64,000 nucleotides of DNA, taken from the NCBI GenBank assembly GCA_037501455.1, contig CM074855.1, positions 57,915,001 through 57,979,000 on the forward strand. The letters are read 5' to 3'. A model generated the notes under the pieces. The model was not told where the DNA came from and did not search any database. It saw only the letters and a list, made by a program, of their open reading frames with translations. The DNA comes from Lantana camara. Lineage: Eukaryota; Streptophyta; Magnoliopsida; Lamiales; Verbenaceae. Positions 1-11,487 of the stretch are shown piece after piece (the first letter of the stretch is position 1; every line of letters begins with the position of its first letter). Both the position numbers and the translations under genes were made by a program.

Positions 1-262
1 CAAGTACTTAAGAATATTCTTCACGGCAGCCCAGTGACCATCTCCAGGGTCAGATTGGAAACGACTTGTCACACTAAGTGCATAACCCACATCCGGTCGA
101 GTGCATAACATTGCATACATTATGCTACCTATTGCTGACGCATAAGGTGTATGAGTCATTCTTTCCTTCTCAAGGTTAGTCTTAGGACACATCTTCTTTG
201 AAAGACATGTTCCTACACTCATAGGAAGGTTCTTAACCTTTGCTGACTCCATATTGAATCTC
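1..262 (-). pseudogene. pol: copia pol continuation: RT C-terminus and connection toward RNase H
   Basis: Downstream of the TC-repeat frameshift, another minus frame continues the copia polyprotein to the window edge. It carries the lineage-typical block with a Tyr-Ala-Met-Leu-Cys-Thr-Arg-Pro-Asp stretch, which marks the RT to RNase H connection. The RNase H catalytic part lies left of position 1. It is too short to stand alone and is recognised only as the continuation of the pol frame. Confidence 0.82.
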
Positions 263-1982
263 TCTTCAATACTTTCTCAATGTACATCGACTGTGATAGT
301 CCTATTAACCTTCTAGATCTATCTCTATAGATTTTAATTCCAAGGATATAGGACGCATTACCAAGATCTTTCATCTCGAATTGGTTCGATAACCATAACT
401 TAGTCACTTTCATGTCATCCTTCGAATTCCCAATAAGAAGGATGTCATCAACATAAAGTACTAAGAATTGCACTGAGGTCTCCAATTCCTTTCTATACAC
501 ACATGATTCATTCGAAATTTTGATGAGGCCAAACGCTTTGACCGATTCATCAAATCGAATGTTCCAATTCCTAGAAGCCTGTTTCAATCCATAGATTGAT
601 CTTTGGAGTTTGCAAACCTTTTGCTCACTCCCACTGAATGTGAAACCTATGGGTTGCTCCATATAAATGTCTTTGTCAATGTCACCATTGAGAAAGGCAG
701 TTTTCACATCCATTTGCCATATCTCATAGTCATAATATGTAGCAATGGCAAGCATGATTCGAATGGACTTTTGCATTGTAACTGGTGAAAAGGTTTCGTC
801 AAAGTCCACGCCGGGTTTTTGAGTGAATCCTTTTGCAACCAGTCTTGCTTTGTAGGCTGCAATGCTTCCATCAACTCCAAGCTTTCTCTTAAAGATCCAT
901 TTGCAACCTATGGGTTTGACCCCATCAGGCAAATCTACCAAGGTCCAAACTTGGTTGGAGTTCATGGAGTCCATTTCGGATTTCATGGCTTCTATCCACT
1001 GTTCAGAGTAAGAATCTGGAAGTGCCTCCTCATATGTTGAAGGATCATTATCCTTTTGAGAGATTTCATGGAAGAATCCATACCATCTCTCCGGTTGTCT
1101 AGGAGTGCGTTCAGAAAGCCTTAGAGGAGGATTTACATGTGTATCGAAATTCGTGATTGGTTGTGGTTGATCAGTAGGGGACGTTTCTTCAGTAGGTGGC
1201 GTGGGGTTACTTTGTACTTCTTCTAATTCTATGATCTTTCCTTTCTTTTCTTTAAGGAACGGTTCCTCAAGAAAAGTGGCGTTTCTGGAAACAAACACCT
1301 TTTGCTCAGATTGATCATAGAAGTAGTATCCTATGGATTCCTTAGGATAACCTACAAAGTAGCATAAGTTAGAACGAGATTCTAACTTATCTCCCACTGT
1401 CTTTTTCACGTAAGCAGGACAACCCCAAATTCTTAAGTAAGAATAACTAGGGATTTTACCATGCCACATTTCATAGGGCGTCTTGGGGACTAACTTAGAG
1501 GGAACTAGATTCAGAATCTTTGCTGCACTTTCTAGGGCATAACCCCAGAAAGAAGGTGGTAAGTCAGTGAAACTCATCATGGAACGAACCATATCAAGTA
1601 GGGTTCGATTCCTTCTCTCAGAAACTCCATTAAGCTGAGGAGTTCCCGGAGGAGTCCACTGAGAGATAATCCCATTATCTTTGAGATGATTAAGGAATTC
1701 TTCACTAAGATACTCGCCTCCTCGATCAGATCGAAGTGCTTTGATCTTGTGACCAGTTTGGTTCTCAACCTCCTTTCGAAATTCCAAGAATTTCTCAAAA
1801 GCTTCAGATTTATACTTCATTAAGTATACATAACCATACCGACTAAAGTCATCAGTAAAGGTTATGAAATACTGATGATTGTTTCTAGTGCTTACACTAA
1901 GCGGTCCACAAACATCAGTATGGATCAAATCCAAAACCTTAGTGGCACGTTCCACAGTTCCTTTAAAAGGGACTTTGGACAT
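219..1982 (-). pseudogene. pol: copia pol fragment: integrase and reverse transcriptase
   Basis: This is a 587-codon open stretch. The integrase core shows Asp23, Asp86 and Glu122 (35-residue D-E spacing), followed by a GCP/GYP-type C-terminal region to about residue 240 and a Pro-rich linker. Reverse transcriptase starts near residue 325 and shows the QMDVKTAFLNG block at 423-433 and the YVDD catalytic box at 510-513. It would integrate and copy the element. The ATG at 1982 is not a native start: it lies just after a frameshift, and the true reading continues from the gag frame. The frame is lost again near 262, where a TC dinucleotide repeat (260-266) carries one extra unit, so RT is cut before its C-terminus. 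Both breaks are in simple repeats; they could be replication slippage in the genome or assembly error. Confidence 0.93.
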
Positions 1983-3387
1983 TTTTTCCTTTGAGACAGG
2001 ATTCGCAAGAAGTTAACTCTTTGAGATCATTTTCAGAGAATGATCCTAAAGTGTTTATCTTGCTAATTCTGTTCTTGGAAATGTGTCCTAATCTAGCGTG
2101 CCATAAGGGAGCTGAAACTTTGTCATCTCTCTTACGCTTTGTTTCTCGTTGTATATTCATAATATTGATATTTTGAGTTAGGTAAAGTCCATCACTTAGA
2201 GTACCAATGTGAACGGAAGAGTTGTTCCGTTTGATAAAATATTTACCATTCTTAATATAAGTTTCATAACCTTCACAATCTAATATTGGAACTGAAATTA
2301 TATTACGAATAATGCTCGGTACATAAAGGACTTTATTTAAGACTAACTCAAAACTACCTAAATCTAATCTAATTGTGCCTAAAGCTCGAGCTTCAACGTT
2401 TAAGCCATCGCCGATCTTCAAGACACATTCTCCTTCTTTGAGTTGTTGGACTTCACTTAGCATCTGTACATCATTACAGATATGAGTTCCACAACCGGTA
2501 TCAAGTACCCAAGAACTAGAATTAATAGAAAGATTTACTTCAACGAGAAAGACACCTTTCTTTAGAGTAGCCTTGTACTCTGGGCAGTTTCTCCTCCAAT
2601 GTCCCGCTTTGCCACAATGGAAGCAAACATCCTCTTTCTGATCACGCTTCTTCTTTTGGGCCTTGCCCTTCGAAATGCCACCAGTGGGCCTAATGGGTTT
2701 CTTCTTCTTCTTTTGGGCTTTCTTGCCCTTACCTTTAGAAGGCCCAGAAGAGGAAGATGGAGCATTCACCATCAAAACCTTATTGTCTTTCTTGATCGTG
2801 CTTTCAGCAGTCACAAGCTGACTAATCAGCTCAGCTATAGTAGCACCAGCATGATTCATGTTGAAGTTAAGGACAAATGGGTTGAATGATGGTGGGAGCG
2901 AAGCTAGCAACAAATCCACTGAAAGCTCATCTTTCAGCGGCATGTCCATGGAAGCAAGTTTCTCAGTAAGGGCAAGAAACTTGAGTCCATATTCATGGAC
3001 ACTTGAACCTTCCCTCATTCTTAAGTGGAACAATTCCTTTAAAGTGTTATACCTTGTAACACGTTCATGAGGGCGGTAAAGTTGCTCTAAGTGGTCGTAA
3101 ATCTCCCAAGCGAATTCCATGGCCTCATGTTGCCTTTGTAAGTCCGGAGACATGTTAGCCAACATAAGGCAACGGGCTTGGAGATTATCATCCTTCCACT
3201 TCTGAATCGCGTCCCGCTCGGCCCGAGTGGGAGCCTCCCCTTCGGGACTGGGCTCCCCTTCGAAGAGAACATAAGTTCTCTTCTCAGAATCTAAAATGAT
3301 TTTTAGATTCCTCAGCCAATCAGAATAGTTGGGACCAGTCAACTTGTTTGACTCGAGGATCGATACAAGAGGGTTTTTGGTTGCCAT
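1963..3387 (-). pseudogene. gag: copia gag, aspartic protease and integrase zinc-binding N-terminus
   Basis: This 474-codon open stretch begins with ATG at 3387, after the long leader. The gag homology region covers about residues 20-190 (YSDWL near 21, RYNTLKELF near 112). A Lys-rich linker spans 215-250. A CX2CX4HX4C zinc knuckle uses C255, C258, H263 and C268. The retroviral-type protease has its active-site DTG at 296-298. The integrase HHCC zinc site uses H430, H435, C461 and C464. Gag packages RNA and the protease processes the polyprotein. The frame ends early at 1963 because a six-A run (minus strand, plus positions 1982-1987) is out of register with the integrase core, which overlaps it in another frame by 20 nt. 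The codon pattern is otherwise intact, implying a fairly young insertion. Confidence 0.94.
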
Positions 3388-5613
3388 TTCAAAACACGTA
3401 GAGAATCACAGAATCTACGACCTAAATGGTAAAACAGAGAACTAGTGAGCATGTTGAATTATAACGATATACAAAAGATAAGGTCTTTAATCTATTGTAG
3501 CTCCCACTGTTTTTCAAAGATCTATAATTCCCAAAGATCTAAGAGGAACACGTTTCCCAATGGGTACTAAGATCCTAGGCATTTTACCTCGAACCCATGA
3601 CTCGCGGACATTCTAAGTAAGAACCCTAGGTAGGTACAACTTACCAATTCTAACACCTTTAGAACTCTTAGTAATTGTTTTTGCATCACCTATCTTTCAA
3701 TATGGACCCACGACTCGTGCGACATCCATATTTACTTAGGCGTTAAGCTAGACCCATCAATCATAAGATCATGACCAAAACTTAGTTCGAACGACCCACG
3801 ACTCGCGGACATCGCCCTTGCTAAAATCGACCATGAAATATTGATCATTTAAAATGATCAATTAGGTAACTAAGAACTAATAAGCTCCACTAGCTATCCC
3901 ACGACTCGCGGACAATAACTAGCTTTACTTACTAAACTTAAAACCTATTGATGGAATGCTAGGAATTTAATTCAAAATTTGCATCTCGAATTAAATACCT
4001 ATTTGTTCAAAATTAGCTTAATATTTAATGGGAATTTTCGAATCAACCGGAGAGTTGTCCGGTTCGACCTCACCAACATATATGTTATCCAATTTTATTA
4101 GTCTTGATTAATGCAAGTACACTTAAATGCATTTCAAACAAGCACATAAACAGATAACATGTCCTAGCATGATACTAACATGTAATGATCATGGGTTCTA
4201 CCTATCTTATGCGTGATATGTGGGAGCCACTCCACAATCACAAGTTCTAACATACATGCCACATAAACAGTTCAAATCACATAAGGGAAAGCGGTAACAA
4301 AATACGAGCCCTATCTCTATTACATTTAACAATTGAGATTCCCCTCCCTAACATTTTGAGGGGTCTTCACTTATGGCCTCCTTGTTACTTGAATGTGGTC
4401 CATCTTACTCCATGGGTGCATTGTCACCAAATTGAAAATAAAACCTCACCACCTATCTCTACTCTCAAATTACAATAAAAAGAAAAAGACATAAAGTAAT
4501 AAGGCTCAATCTTCATATTGGCCTTAGACAATTACACGGGGCATACCCCGGCCTCAAAAACAGTAATATGGTAAGCCACATAATAAATCATATAACAGTA
4601 CGCACATAAGTGAGGCTCCAACCTCAATTGAAAAACGCAACTATAGGGCTCCAACCCCAATTTAAACCATCCATGTGCATAAATTAAAACCATACATAAA
4701 TCTAAACCCATGATCACCTAACATGCTTTTCCAAGAATTTAAATTTAACCAATAAATTAAAATTCTCGTTTCAAGTCCTAATGACTTAAAACACGACTTA
4801 TATCCAATTCTTGTTCAAGAGCCTTTTCAATAAAACCCGAAAAACAATAAACCAATAAAATTCCAATTAATTTCCAAAATTAATAATTTTATTCTTTCAT
4901 TATTTTCAGAAAATAAAATTCATAATTTTCCCAAAATCCAAATCGTTTAATTTCTCAAAAAATCCCAATTTAATCAAAATTTTAAAATAATTTTATTTTA
5001 ACAAAATTGATTTTAAAAGATAAAATTAAAATAAAATTAAATCGGGATTTTCAGGACCGAAAACATGAAAAACACGAAACACTAAAACGAGCCCAAAAAC
5101 GGCCCAGCCGCGCGAGGCACCGCCGCGCAGCAGCGCCCACAGCGCGCGGCAGTTGCCGCTCGCGTGCGCAAGCTGGGCGTGCATCATGTGCGCGCTGCGT
5201 GCAGCAGCGCCCACCGCGACTAGGTGGGCTGTGCAGGCGTCCCGCGCGGTTGCGGGACGGACTGGGCACGCCCGGGATGGCTCCCGCGCGGTTGCGGGAG
5301 GGGCTGCGCGGCGTGCGCGCGCAGGCCTGCGGCGTGCTTCACATTGGCACGTCCCAATCCCGCGCGTTTGTTTCGCGTCTCGTTTCGTGTCTAGGTTTCT
5401 TAAAACCAATTCAATCCAAAATTAAAAAATTCGATTTTGATAAATTTCAACTAAAACGATTTTCAAAAACAGTTTTAGAAATTCAGGAAAAATTACAGTT
5501 TCGTATTTCAGGCTTTCTAAAAGAACTCAAGAATACTCAATTCGCATCTAAGCCTAAGAATTTCTACCAAATTCAGAATAATTGAGACGAATCAGAAACA
5601 CGATTAACGAGGT
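3388..5613 (-). other. CopA untranslated leader (no gene)
   Basis: About 2.2 kb lie between PBS and gag ATG without a supported reading frame. The minus strand has four spaced copies of a short motif, read on plus as ACTCGCGGACAT or variants near 3600, 3710, 3803 and 3903. The same units recur in reverse orientation in CopB at 53500-53830. A GC-rich island at about 5095-5345 contains two copies of CCCGCGCGGTTGCGGGA (about 5250 and 5285), each an imperfect hairpin. Open frames in the island are compositional and I do not call them genes. The rest is AT-rich. Confidence 0.85.
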
Positions 5614-5626
5614 GGCTCTGATACCA
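5614..5626 (-). other. Primer-binding site of CopA (iMet tRNA)
   Basis: The minus strand reads TGGTATCAGAGCC, the classic plant primer-binding site complementary to the 3' end of initiator-Met tRNA. It starts 2 nt after the 5' LTR end at 5629, the usual copia spacing. It primes minus-strand DNA synthesis. Confidence 0.95.
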
Positions 5627-6020
5627 CTTGTTGGAAAACACGAATCAGAAAGCAGCGGAATTTAAAAAAATTTCCCAACAAAAGGATCTTGAACTCCCAA
5701 TCGTGTAACCAAATTCGTAGAGATAGAAAACTTACTTTTCTTTTGTTCTTTCTTGAAGCGTTTCAAGCCACCCAAGAACGCTCTTCTCGCGGCTTGATCC
5801 CCTCTCCTTTGGTAAAGCTCGAATCTTCAAACTTCTAACTTGAAGTCTCTAGAGAAAGTCCACCAACTTGATCACAATCTAACTAGTAAGGATGCTAGTT
5901 CTCTAGTTAGTGTTTAGGCTTAACCTAGGGTTTAATTTAATCTTGGAGAAAGGAAGGTGTTCAACACATGAACCAAAAGAATTGCCAATTAGCTCTAAAG
6001 GGGAGCATGAGCTCCCCTAT

Positions 6021-6030
6021 ATATAGGAAA
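6021..6030 (-). promoter_or_regulatory. CopA LTR TATA box
   Basis: The minus strand carries CCTATATATAGGGGAG about 1.55 kb into the LTR. The same box is conserved in the right-hand LTR at 63809-63817. A transcription start about 30 nt downstream would place the R region near 5990; this is inferred. Confidence 0.75.
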
Positions 6031-6373
6031 GGGAGATGGACGGCCGAACCTATTCCTTGTTGGACAAGGATTTGGTTCCTCTCTCTCCTATTACTTGATC
6101 ATCAAGTATTTTCCAACTTTGACTTTGAATTCTAATTCAAGTCAACTTTTAAGAGAGCTAAAAATATCCAAACTATTTTTGGATAATTTTTATACTTTAT
6201 TTATCATAAAATAAATAACTTATTTTTATCTAATTAATTAATTCGTAATTAATTAACTAGATTATTTTCTCCAAAATAAGACTTTCTTTTTAATGCAAAA
6301 TTAAACCAAAGTCTATTAAATAATTAACATATTTAATTATTTAATACATATATATGTAATATATATATATTCA

Positions 6374-6426
6374 CACGTGTGTGACACGTGTCACTCACGT
6401 GAGCCACACGTGTGATTTCACACGTG
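6374..6426. promoter_or_regulatory. Cluster of five CACGTG G-boxes in CopA U3
   Basis: CACGTG occurs at 6374, 6385, 6396, 6407 and 6421, five perfect cores in 53 bp. They lie about 345-400 bp upstream of the TATA box. G-boxes are known binding cores for plant bZIP and bHLH factors; ABA, stress or light control of this LTR is inference. Four cores are retained in the sister LTR at 63415-63457. Confidence 0.8.
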
Positions 6427-7575
6427 TGGAACCCTTTTGGCCCGATTAACTCGTTTAATCATTTTCAAGCCTCAACTCATGTAACCAAGTTGTTGTGTGT
6501 GACCCTCTAGGTTCTCAATTCAATTAGCAGTGACCCTAATTAATTAATTCACTAATTAATTAATCAGTCCACAGATTAAACGACCATAGTCTAGCAACAG
6601 GTGTTTAACCCCTAGCTGAATTGGAATGTTCGGATTCGACAGAACCTTTAAGTCATTGATTCATGTGAGATACAATCCTCCTACTTACTATCTCTCAACC
6701 AAGATCTAGGGCAAGGGAATAATCAGAACCCTAATAATCCGGTCTTAAAGCTAAGTGCATTTCATATCCATTTGATCTCAATCCAAGAAACCCTTTTCTT
6801 GATGTCTTGATCTACTGCCTTGGCCAAGGACTCCATACGGCGTATGAATGACTTACACAATAAGAGATCACCTTGCAAATGCAAGTGTAGGTCCTATCTT
6901 GATTCTCATTCACTTTCATGAGTCACTTGTGCAGCCCCAGCATAAGCCTTGAATCAGTTGTCTAAGGCGACACCCTTTAAAGCTTATACCTAAGACTACA
7001 GAGTTAACTCATAAAGTGACAAGGAACCTCAAGTCTAAGGATCAATTAATCACATCAATGACTCGTGAGATATTTCCTAATCTGGAAGTTTCCATTTCCT
7101 GAAATAGAAACTTCCCTTCCCATTTAGGAGTGTTCTCACACGGGGCACCTCAGTGAACTTACTTATTAAAGTAAGCACCCTCATGTATCACGCACGTATC
7201 AACTATACACTTTGCACCTCCATGAAACAAGGTGGTCCTTCTTAAGGGCGTGATCCCACAAGCAAGCCTTAGAGGAGTCAGGTTGACACTCCCCACTGTC
7301 TGCAGGACTCATCGGCTTGGAGTATTTTACTAATCATGACTTATGTGATATAGGGCTCGTTTCATGAACCATTTCACCTAAATGGTAGAGTCCTAAAGTC
7401 ATCAGGATTAGGGGAGTTCTCATACATGCACAGCTAAAGTAAACGCATACCAAACAAGAGCATATAAAGAAGTGTTACCTCAATTCGTTATTTCATTCAA
7501 AGATTGTCTGTGATTACAATAAGGAAAAGCACAAAGCGGATATACAATCGGCTTTCTAGGGCACTATTCCTAACA

Positions 7576-9951
7576 GTATTGGCATATGGGGTGAATAGTG
7601 AGGGTTTGGGAGAAATTGATGATTCTAGCTTGCTTCCTTGTGGATTCTTTTGGTATGAAGTATGTACATTGCTCCCAAGATGTCATTTGTGATATGTATG
7701 AAATTGTTTTAGGTGTTGGATTAGGATTCATGACTTTGCCATTTAAGAAATTGAAGAGATTGTATGATTTTGTTCCAATTTCATTCCTTGCATGAATCGT
7801 TGCATCTTTGGACGTTTATATGGCTTGTAATGCATGAATTATTGCTACCTTAACTTACCTATGTGTGTTAATTTGATGTTTATATGGTCTAGCATGAGTT
7901 TTTCCCTGCTTGTTGTGTGTTTTTCGCCACTGACCTAAATCCGCGAGGGTGGATTTTTCCTTTTGGAAAAATCCAAGGAGGTGGAATTGAGGCAGAAACT
8001 TTGGATCCTTCCCTGTTTTCTTACTGAGATTGTTTTGTCCCGTTTACCCTCATACGAACTCGGATTGACCTCATTTTTTAACCCTTCAAAACCTCTTGAA
8101 GTCTATAACATCCTCCAATTGGAATCAACTCGATATCTTTCCTCAATTGTGAGTTGTGATTGTTTGAAAATTGTGCCGCCACTTCGCCCAACTTCTGCAT
8201 TGGCCCAAACTTCAAACCAACGCCATTTTCACCTCGCTTTGAACCATGATTCGTGCCACATATCCTTGAAAACATCTATGTGTCTAGTTTCACCTCCAAC
8301 AAGCAAAACTCAATTCCAATTTCTCAAACTCAAGATATGCCCATTTTTTCTACAGCTTGCGCATTTCCGAAAATTGTCAACTTTCCCTAACTTTTGCTAA
8401 ACTTTACCAAAATTCGTTCTATCGCCTTTGTTGCCCTTCCTCGACCCCTTATGTGACTTATATGCATTATATACATGCCTAATTGATCCTTATGCATTGT
8501 TAACATGTATTATAATACATTATGAATTGAATGATTAAAACATGTATGTGTCTAAATGGCTTTATTGGTGTGTATGAACATGAATCACACCAACTCATGA
8601 CATCTTATGATCTATTGTATATTGAAACATGACATAGCATTTCACGAACACCTCATGTTAATGTCGTGCGTCCTAATTTCTTTCATATTGAGTCGTTTCT
8701 CACGAGTACATATTATGTCTTTCTTTTGTACAGTTTTCTCCAGGGCGGAGATACCGGGTTCGTAGGACACTTTCGAGTCTCCTTTTCTTCTTGGTATTGT
8801 TGGTAAGAGGCGTACAGGTGGGTTTCTCTACTATCTAGTTAAATGACCCTATATCCTCCCAACGTGTAAAGTTTTCGGCCAAAACTTAGTATATGTATAT
8901 AAAGTCGTTTTAAAGAGTAAATGATTTTAAAGTCAAGCCCTTCTTTTATGGACCTACCAAATGTTTTGGCCAGAAATGAATGAATGAATGCAAAGAATGG
9001 GGCCCAGGGACTTGGTGTGAGTGGTAACTCGAGGAGGCAAGGGCTGACGGTGAACCCTCACACTAGTCCCACCAATGAACGGCGTAACCGGACCTCGTTA
9101 GGAGTTAGCGAGGAATGGACGCTGAGTGCCATCTGGGGAGTCATGTTCCCCTTTTGGTCAATGAATGGATGGTTCGGGCCGATCACCCGGCCATCACCCG
9201 GAGGAAGAAGGTGTAAATGTTCATGAATGTGCACAAAAGAATGTAATGCATGAACGAAAGAATGAATGAATGAATGTTTAATGAACTACACGAGGTGTTG
9301 GTTGTAGATAATGCACGCCCACTCGCCGGGCCACAAAAGACCTAAAGAATGAAAATGAACGTTATAATCCCTTTTGATGACTTCTTTATTTTACCCACTT
9401 TGGAAATCCTCAGAAAACCTCATTTGGGATTATAACTTGAATGTGAATGTTAAATATTGTTGTATATGCTATTTATGCCTCATTTTATACCCACCAGTCT
9501 CGTATAGAGTGAACCCGGATTGTTTTCAGTGTTCTTGTAGGTTTGGAGTGCTAGGCGGGAAGTCTTGTTTGTTCGGTCATTTAAATAGGTTAGAGTCGGT
9601 CCATGTGCATAACAAATCATGATTTGTTTAAGCTATGGAGAGTGTAAGCTGACCTGAATAGAAAGAATCTAGATTTGAAGTTTTATGATTTTATTGATTT
9701 TTGGGATTAGGTATCTATACTAGTTGAACCCGTTGCTCTTGGCTTATCTTGTTATATATGTATGTACATTGCTTCCACATTGGTATTCTTTCTGTTTTAC
9801 TGTATCTTTGGTTGCGAAAGTTAGTTCCCGCCTAGCTTAGCGAGTGTGTATGTCCCCGTTCGCCGTGATCTAGCTCGGGTATGGATTGTCCATTTCATAT
9901 TTGGGTCGGGTGTCGGTGCGGGGATGTGGTACCTTGCGCTTGGGTGCTACA
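7576..9951 (+). repeat. G1 LTR, 3' three-quarters (interrupted by CopA)
   Basis: This aligns by eye, in reverse complement, with both LTRs of the G1 element at 23184-33100, from the exon/donor-proximal region to the terminus ...GGGTGCTACA at 9951. The missing 5' part should lie left of the window, beyond CopA. The next bases (GGCAC) are CopB-like and may include the TSD. No PBS follows 9951, so it is a 3' LTR or solo LTR. It contains an inverted repeat at 7941-7960, a conserved intron box at 8665-8694, a 3' splice-like site at 8733, and a second at 9540. The short frames here repeat in the other G1 copies but carry indels, so they are not genes. Confidence 0.9.
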
Positions 9952-9984
9952 GGCACCATAAATGAAGACCCCTCAATATGTTAG
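9952..9984 (+). mobile_element. CopB leader fragment 1
   Basis: It matches the reverse complement of the CopA leader at about 4345-4390. It is the leftmost visible piece of a plus-strand copia element that underlies most of the window. The final GTTAG (9980-9984) is the G2 target-site duplication. Confidence 0.75.
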
Positions 9985-11487
9985 GGTAGCACCCCGGAGC
10001 GTAGAGTGCTACATCCACCGTACCATAGCCCAACACGTGTAACGAAATGGGAACTCTGCACACGTATCAAACTACGACGAACAGGAGACAAACAAAGTCT
10101 CTCCTTTGCTAGGCGGTCTAGAGCCTAAATCAGAGTGTGTAATCAGATCCAATAACACATGCGGAAGCTCCAGGATTCAAAATATAAAAATATATGCTTT
10201 CATAATAGGTATAAAATAAACTATTTATACATGTTATGCCCTACCCGTGCCAAATTAAATTCATATAAGTTCAAAAGTTTGAAATTTAAAACATAACTTA
10301 TACATAATTCTGAAATTCATAAATAAAAATGCATAGTATGCAAAGGACTCCACTAAGGACTGGAACTGTGACGCCCCGTTTCTCGATCAAGGTAAGTTTT
10401 GTTATGAGAGTGAACGATTTACCTTTTTATGCATGAATTATGTGAATTTATGCCTTAATTGATTGATGTACTTGAACTTATGTGGAATTTATAATTTGCA
10501 TAAGTTATGTGGCTACATGGTATATTAATTATGTGCTCGTATTGATCCTATTGAGCTTTGATAGCATGCTTTGCGATTAATCGAAACTATGTGCTCATTT
10601 AGACATTAAAGCATAATTTAGGGACTACATGGTAAATTTATTTTCTAAGCCTGGAACTGGATAGAACTTCATTAAATTTTGTAGATAATTCGATTACGAG
10701 TTTGTGGGTTCTTGAATCGCACGATTTGGAGTTCGGATGAAGAAGTTATGGCCATTTTACGAAAAGTCAACCATTTTAACCCAAATCAGTTGACCGCGAC
10801 CCAATTACAGACCCAATTTCACTTATAACCCGCTCCAATTGACCCGGTTCGTGACCCAAATAGTTGACCCAATATCATAAATCAGATTTTAACACCTAAG
10901 TTCATTTAACATAATTTTTCAAGAGATGCAAACCCTCTCTTCCTCACTTTTCTCTCAAGACCATCCATATTCATTCAAGAACACCTTCAACCATTTTCAA
11001 GAGACAAGATTGGAGATTGAAGCTAGAGATTCAAGGTTGAAGAACTCAACTTTCTCTTCGATTTCCAGCTCTTAAGGTAAAGTTTATGTGCTTCTTTGTT
11101 GGGTTGATGTTCTTGAAGCTTTTGAACTTGAATTTGAACTAGGGTTCTTATGTGTTGGATTGGATTCGAATTTCTTGTTGGAAACGTGTTTATTTTGATG
11201 TGGGGAACATTTTGGTATGAGAATTACTTGCTTTTATGCTCTTATGTGAAATCCACCATTGATGACCTTTGAAGCTTTCTTAAGAATTCTTGCATGTTCA
11301 TGTTCTTGTATGTTTTTGCTTGATTTCGTGTTAGATTATTGTTCCTTGAGCAATTTCATGAGGAATGTGATAATTTTCTTTGAGTTTCTTGCATGATTAA
11401 AGATTTCACAATTGATGAGCTTAGAGCTTGAATACTTGAAGAAGATGATGTTCACATGTGTTAATTGTTGGATTTCTTGATGCATAT

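Larger units (their letters stand above)
1..7575 (-). mobile_element. CopA: Ty1/copia LTR retrotransposon, 5' LTR, leader and gag-pol; 3' end beyond window
   Basis: Reading the minus strand from 7575 down to 1, the order is complete 5' LTR, iMet-type PBS, long leader, gag, protease, integrase and reverse transcriptase. This is the Pseudoviridae (copia) order, with integrase before RT. RNase H and the 3' LTR lie left of position 1. The right flank at 7576-7580 is GTATT, the probable TSD; its partner is outside the window. The element sits inside a G1 LTR: the sequence resuming at 7576 matches the interior of the G1 LTRs at 23184-26359 and 29916-33100. Two small indels disrupt gag-pol, so this copy is not autonomous. 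LTR length near 1.95 kb plus a long leader suggests the Tork/TAR/Angela side of copia, but I could not verify the lineage. Confidence 0.95.
5629..7575 (-). repeat. CopA 5' LTR (1947 bp)
   Basis: On the minus strand the LTR begins TGTTAGGAATAGTGCC at 7575 and ends TTTTCCAACA at 5629. A diverged second copy starts at 62245 on the plus strand and runs off the window, confirming the left boundary of the repeat unit. It contains a U3 with a G-box cluster, a TATA box and a short transcribed segment. The two LTR copies differ at many positions, so they are separate insertions, not two ends of one element. Confidence 0.95.

Noticed and set aside
1982..1990. Programmed ribosomal frameshift between gag and integrase
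   Set aside because: Copia elements normally use one frame and the shift sits in a simple A run; slippage or assembly error is simpler, though noted as checkable.
5007..5585. Open frame of 192 codons on plus in the CopA leader
   Set aside because: Arg/Ala-rich translation of a GC island, antisense to the element, overlapped by frames on the other strand; no domain.
7504..8400. Small proteins across the CopA/G1 junction and in G1
   Set aside because: One frame crosses an insertion boundary; others carry indels between the three G1 copies.
9985..9990. Different G2 left boundary (9987)
   Set aside because: Taking 9985 as the mutated first base gives the GTTAG duplication and aligns with TGTAGCACC of related ends.
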